Made by a program: the position numbers and the translations under genes. A stretch of DNA of 8,154 bases from Lysobacteraceae bacterium (lineage in GTDB: Bacteria; Pseudomonadota; Gammaproteobacteria; Xanthomonadales; Xanthomonadaceae). This document shows positions 6,201 to 8,154 of this stretch, in pieces (positions within the stretch are counted from its first letter, which is position 1; each line of letters opens with the position of its first letter). The stretch is taken from NCBI GenBank assembly GCA_017990865.1, contig JAGNNB010000124.1:1-8154 (forward strand). The letters run 5' to 3'. The notes beneath the pieces were generated by a model, which did not search any database, was not told the DNA's origin, and saw nothing but the letters and a program-made list of their open reading frames with translations.

Positions 6201-7928
6201 TCAGCCGTTCGATGTTCTAATGAATTCGATCAGCGAATTGACGCGCTTCTCAAGGTCTAGCCTTGAGTAATCAGTCGCTTCCTCGCAGACCTTTTTGGCT
6301 ACTTTGACCTTGTCTGCTTCAGTGTATGGCTCTGCTATGCCCTTTTTATGGAAATACAGGGCGTGGTCGTATTTGTCTTTTTTAGCCAACTTCTCGAAAT
6401 TATCCTTGTAGATACTTTTCAGTGCGTTTTCGATTGTGTCAGTAGGAATGTAATTTTCGATCTCCCTGCCAGCCGTTACCCAAGCAAAATCTTCTCCAAA
6501 CTCTTTGCAGATACGTTTTTTTGTTTCGTAGATCGGAGATTGAGCGGTTTTTTTGTCGCTATCGATCACGATGGCGATATTCCGGTTGAGTTTTCGCAAT
6601 GAGATGAAATCTTCGATCTCGGGGTCATGAGCGGTAAGGTGGCTGAGTAATCTGCCGCCGTAGAACATGATCGAATAATCGATACCTTCTGTCAGATCGG
6701 GTGCCTTCTGCCGGATCCAGTGTTTCAGATAGATGCGGTCCGATGGGTCTTCGACCCAGATGACTGCGTTCGACTGTAGAATGTCGGAGGCGCGATAGCC
6801 GAGCGTTTGGCATATCTCGTGGCGGTCGGATGCAGTTTCGGCCAAACGCACTTCCGTTTGCCCATTCTGATTCGTCACGCTGAAGATGGCGGCCGGAACC
6901 GCGTCGATCATGCTCGCCGAGTGCGTGGCAATAAAGTACTGATTTGAGGTGTTGTCGCGAAGGTAACGAATGAATTTTCGCTGCAAGAGCGGGTGCAGAT
7001 GAATTTCGGGTTCTTCGATGCAAATGATCTCATCGTCGTATAGCGTGCAAAATGCCGCTAGCATGATGACTTCATGGATTCCGGTGCCGAGGGATGAAAG
7101 AGGCAGTGTCTTCCCATCCATATGAACAAGTATGTAGTCTCGATGATGCGGGATTTCGATTCGCGCATTATTTGAATCTGTAGTTTCTCTAAGAAATTCA
7201 TTAACTTTTTCAAATTTTTTTGCCAGATGTAGCTCATCCATTCCGGGGTTTTGAAGTTCGACTAACTTGTCGATTAAGCCGTGCCCGCTAAAATCTTTAA
7301 ATTCTTCGCTCTTTGGCCCAATTTGCCTAATCGCTGGAATCAGTCTTATAGCGGGGAAAGATATTGGTTGAAATTCAACAATTTTTGAAATTGTCTCTGG
7401 GATCCAATGCTTTTCTATACTGCCGCCATTTTGATGCGTGACAGTGCTCCAAACTTCCCGCCATTCGCTTGGGTGCAAAAGATCTTTTATTTCATTATCT
7501 TTGCAATCTCTAAGCTTGAGCTGTCCGGTAGTTTTTTCTGCAAAAAACCATGTGACATCGCCATTAGAAATGGCCTTGATGACTTTAGATAGGTGTCCGA
7601 CTTGATAGGGAAATTGCTTTTCTATGTTTTTTAGAATGGAGATTGAAGAGACTCCAATCCCATACTCGACCTGACTGTCAGGTGCGTTGATGTTGACATC
7701 TATTTTGAGAAACTTGCGGCTCCAAGGGCCGCGTACATGTCGTTCAAATGGCAGACGATCATCAGTCGCATTTAAGTAGTTGCCCAAGAACGACAAAATT
7801 GTTGACTTTCCGGCATTATTCGGCCCGATAAAGAAATTGATATCTTGAAACGGACCGATCCGCTGCAGTTCTGATCCGATGCCGCGGTAGTTGGCTAACG
7901 CGAGTCCGTGCAGGAAAGTCTTTGCCAT
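6201..7928 (-). CDS. OLD-family ATP-dependent endonuclease (AAA ATPase + TOPRIM)
   Basis: The 575-residue protein has the two-part OLD architecture. The ABC/SMC-like ATPase half has Walker A GPNNAGKS (35-42, Lys41), a signature loop LSSLGTGI (277-284), Walker B IICIEEPEIHLHP (301-313, Glu305/Glu306) and the H-loop ATHSA (334-338, His336). The TOPRIM half begins near 386: WVEDPSD (391-397) with metal-binding Glu393, YGGR (423-426), DSD (456-458) and GREIENYIP (487-495). These are the residues expected for two-metal DNA cleavage driven by ATP-dependent dimer rearrangement. Family members act in phage exclusion (P2 Old) or, with a UvrD-like helicase, in Gabija. Here no helicase or reverse transcriptase adjoins, so it fits a stand-alone (class 1-like) OLD. 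The ATG at 7928 is preferred over a TTG at 7976 because of the Shine-Dalgarno before it. A TTGACT at 7976-7971 might be a -35 box, but no good -10 follows. GC content is low for the window, suggesting horizontal acquisition. I see no terminator after the stop. Confidence 0.93.
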   Translation of the reverse strand: MAKTFLHGLALANYRGIGSELQRIGPFQDINFFIGPNNAGKSTILSFLGNYLNATDDRLPFERHVRGPWSRKFLKIDVNINAPDSQVEYGIGVSSISILKNIEKQFPYQVGHLSKVIKAISNGDVTWFFAEKTTGQLKLRDCKDNEIKDLLHPSEWREVWSTVTHQNGGSIEKHWIPETISKIVEFQPISFPAIRLIPAIRQIGPKSEEFKDFSGHGLIDKLVELQNPGMDELHLAKKFEKVNEFLRETTDSNNARIEIPHHRDYILVHMDGKTLPLSSLGTGIHEVIMLAAFCTLYDDEIICIEEPEIHLHPLLQRKFIRYLRDNTSNQYFIATHSASMIDAVPAAIFSVTNQNGQTEVRLAETASDRHEICQTLGYRASDILQSNAVIWVEDPSDRIYLKHWIRQKAPDLTEGIDYSIMFYGGRLLSHLTAHDPEIEDFISLRKLNRNIAIVIDSDKKTAQSPIYETKKRICKEFGEDFAWVTAGREIENYIPTDTIENALKSIYKDNFEKLAKKDKYDHALYFHKKGIAEPYTEADKVKVAKKVCEEATDYSRLDLEKRVNSLIEFIRTSNG

Positions 7929-7934
7929 ACTTTG

Positions 7935-7942
7935 CCCCCTTT
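7935..7942 (-). promoter_or_regulatory. Ribosome binding site deciding the OLD start at 7928
   Basis: On the minus strand AAAGGGGG lies six bases before the ATG at 7928, a Shine-Dalgarno-like sequence with one mismatch to AAGGAGG. It favours this start over the in-frame TTG at 7976, which would add 16 residues that do not look like part of the ATPase domain. Confidence 0.65.
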
Positions 7943-8040
7943 GAAACGATGCGACGTTCCGATGTGCTGGAGTCAAGGGTAGCGCTGTCGTTGAACCCCC
8001 GAAACCCCTCGCTAGCTATCAGGTAAGTTTCATGGCTTGT

Positions 8041-8075
8041 AAAAAAGCGAAAGCCACGCATAGGCGTGGCTTTCG
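8041..8075 (-). terminator. Rho-independent terminator of the tRNA-Leu gene
   Basis: A perfect 12-bp inverted repeat (arms 8048-8059 and 8064-8075, loop of four bases) is followed on the minus strand by a run of six T (8046-8041). It starts three bases after the CCA end of the tRNA and should end that transcript, so the OLD gene downstream needs its own promoter between about 7930 and 8040. Confidence 0.9.
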
Positions 8076-8078
8076 TAT

Positions 8079-8154
8079 TGGTGCCGAAGGTGGGACTCGA
8101 ACCCACACGCTTTTAAGGGCGGCGGATTTTGAGTCCGCTGCGTCTACCGATTCC
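8079..8154 (-). tRNA. tRNA-Leu (anticodon CAA), 5' end outside window
   Basis: Read on the minus strand, the sequence contains the leucine-type D arm (CGGTAGACGC), an anticodon stem GCGGA/TCCGC around the loop CTCAAAA (anticodon CAA at 8131-8129, decoding UUG), a long class II variable arm, the T arm GTGGGTTCGAGTCCCAC, the acceptor 3' strand CTTCGGC, discriminator A and an encoded CCA (8081-8079). It closely resembles the E. coli leuX type. By comparison about 11 bases of the 5' acceptor and D-arm start are missing beyond the right edge. No unpaired defect is visible, so it should be functional. Confidence 0.95.

Noticed and set aside
7929..7976. TTG start giving a 16-residue longer OLD protein
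   Set aside because: No Shine-Dalgarno precedes it, whereas AAAGGGGG lies six bases before the ATG at 7928 and the conserved ATPase N-terminus begins just after that ATG.

Overview
The window looks like chromosomal sequence from a GC-rich gammaproteobacterium, most likely of the Xanthomonadaceae/Lysobacter group. This is an inference from the strongly G/C-ending codons, the protein families present and a tRNA gene with an encoded CCA end. No database search was possible.

Layout. (1) Positions 1-1408 (+) hold the 3' part of a gene for a large beta-propeller protein whose 5' end lies outside the window. (2) Positions 1409-1770 form a non-coding gap with a hairpin, a strong rho-independent terminator and the ribosome binding site of the next gene. 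(3) Positions 1771-3771 (+) encode a 666-residue predicted lipoprotein ending in a domain with a single CxxCH haem-c motif. (4) A perfect 19-bp inverted repeat separates it from the convergent gene at 3883-4908 (-), which encodes a patatin-like phospholipase lipoprotein with an intact Ser-Asp dyad. A 13-bp tandem repeat lies just beyond the patatin stop codon. (5) Positions 5034-6011 (-) encode a soluble protein of unknown function, perhaps beta-propeller-like. (6) Positions 6201-7928 (-) encode an AAA ATPase/TOPRIM protein of the OLD nuclease family. (7) The right edge carries most of a tRNA-Leu(CAA) gene (-) followed by its own terminator.

The first 6 kb looks like stable core or lineage-specific chromosome: three of its four genes are probably envelope or secreted proteins, in separate transcription units with no obvious shared pathway. 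The OLD gene is different. It has visibly lower GC, stands alone without a UvrD-like helicase, and lies directly downstream of a tRNA-Leu gene of the leuX type, a well-known site for accessory DNA. The most economical reading is a single-gene islet, probably for phage or plasmid defence, between the tRNA terminator and the conserved gene at 5034-6011. No integrase, transposase, CRISPR array or complete attachment-site pair is visible.
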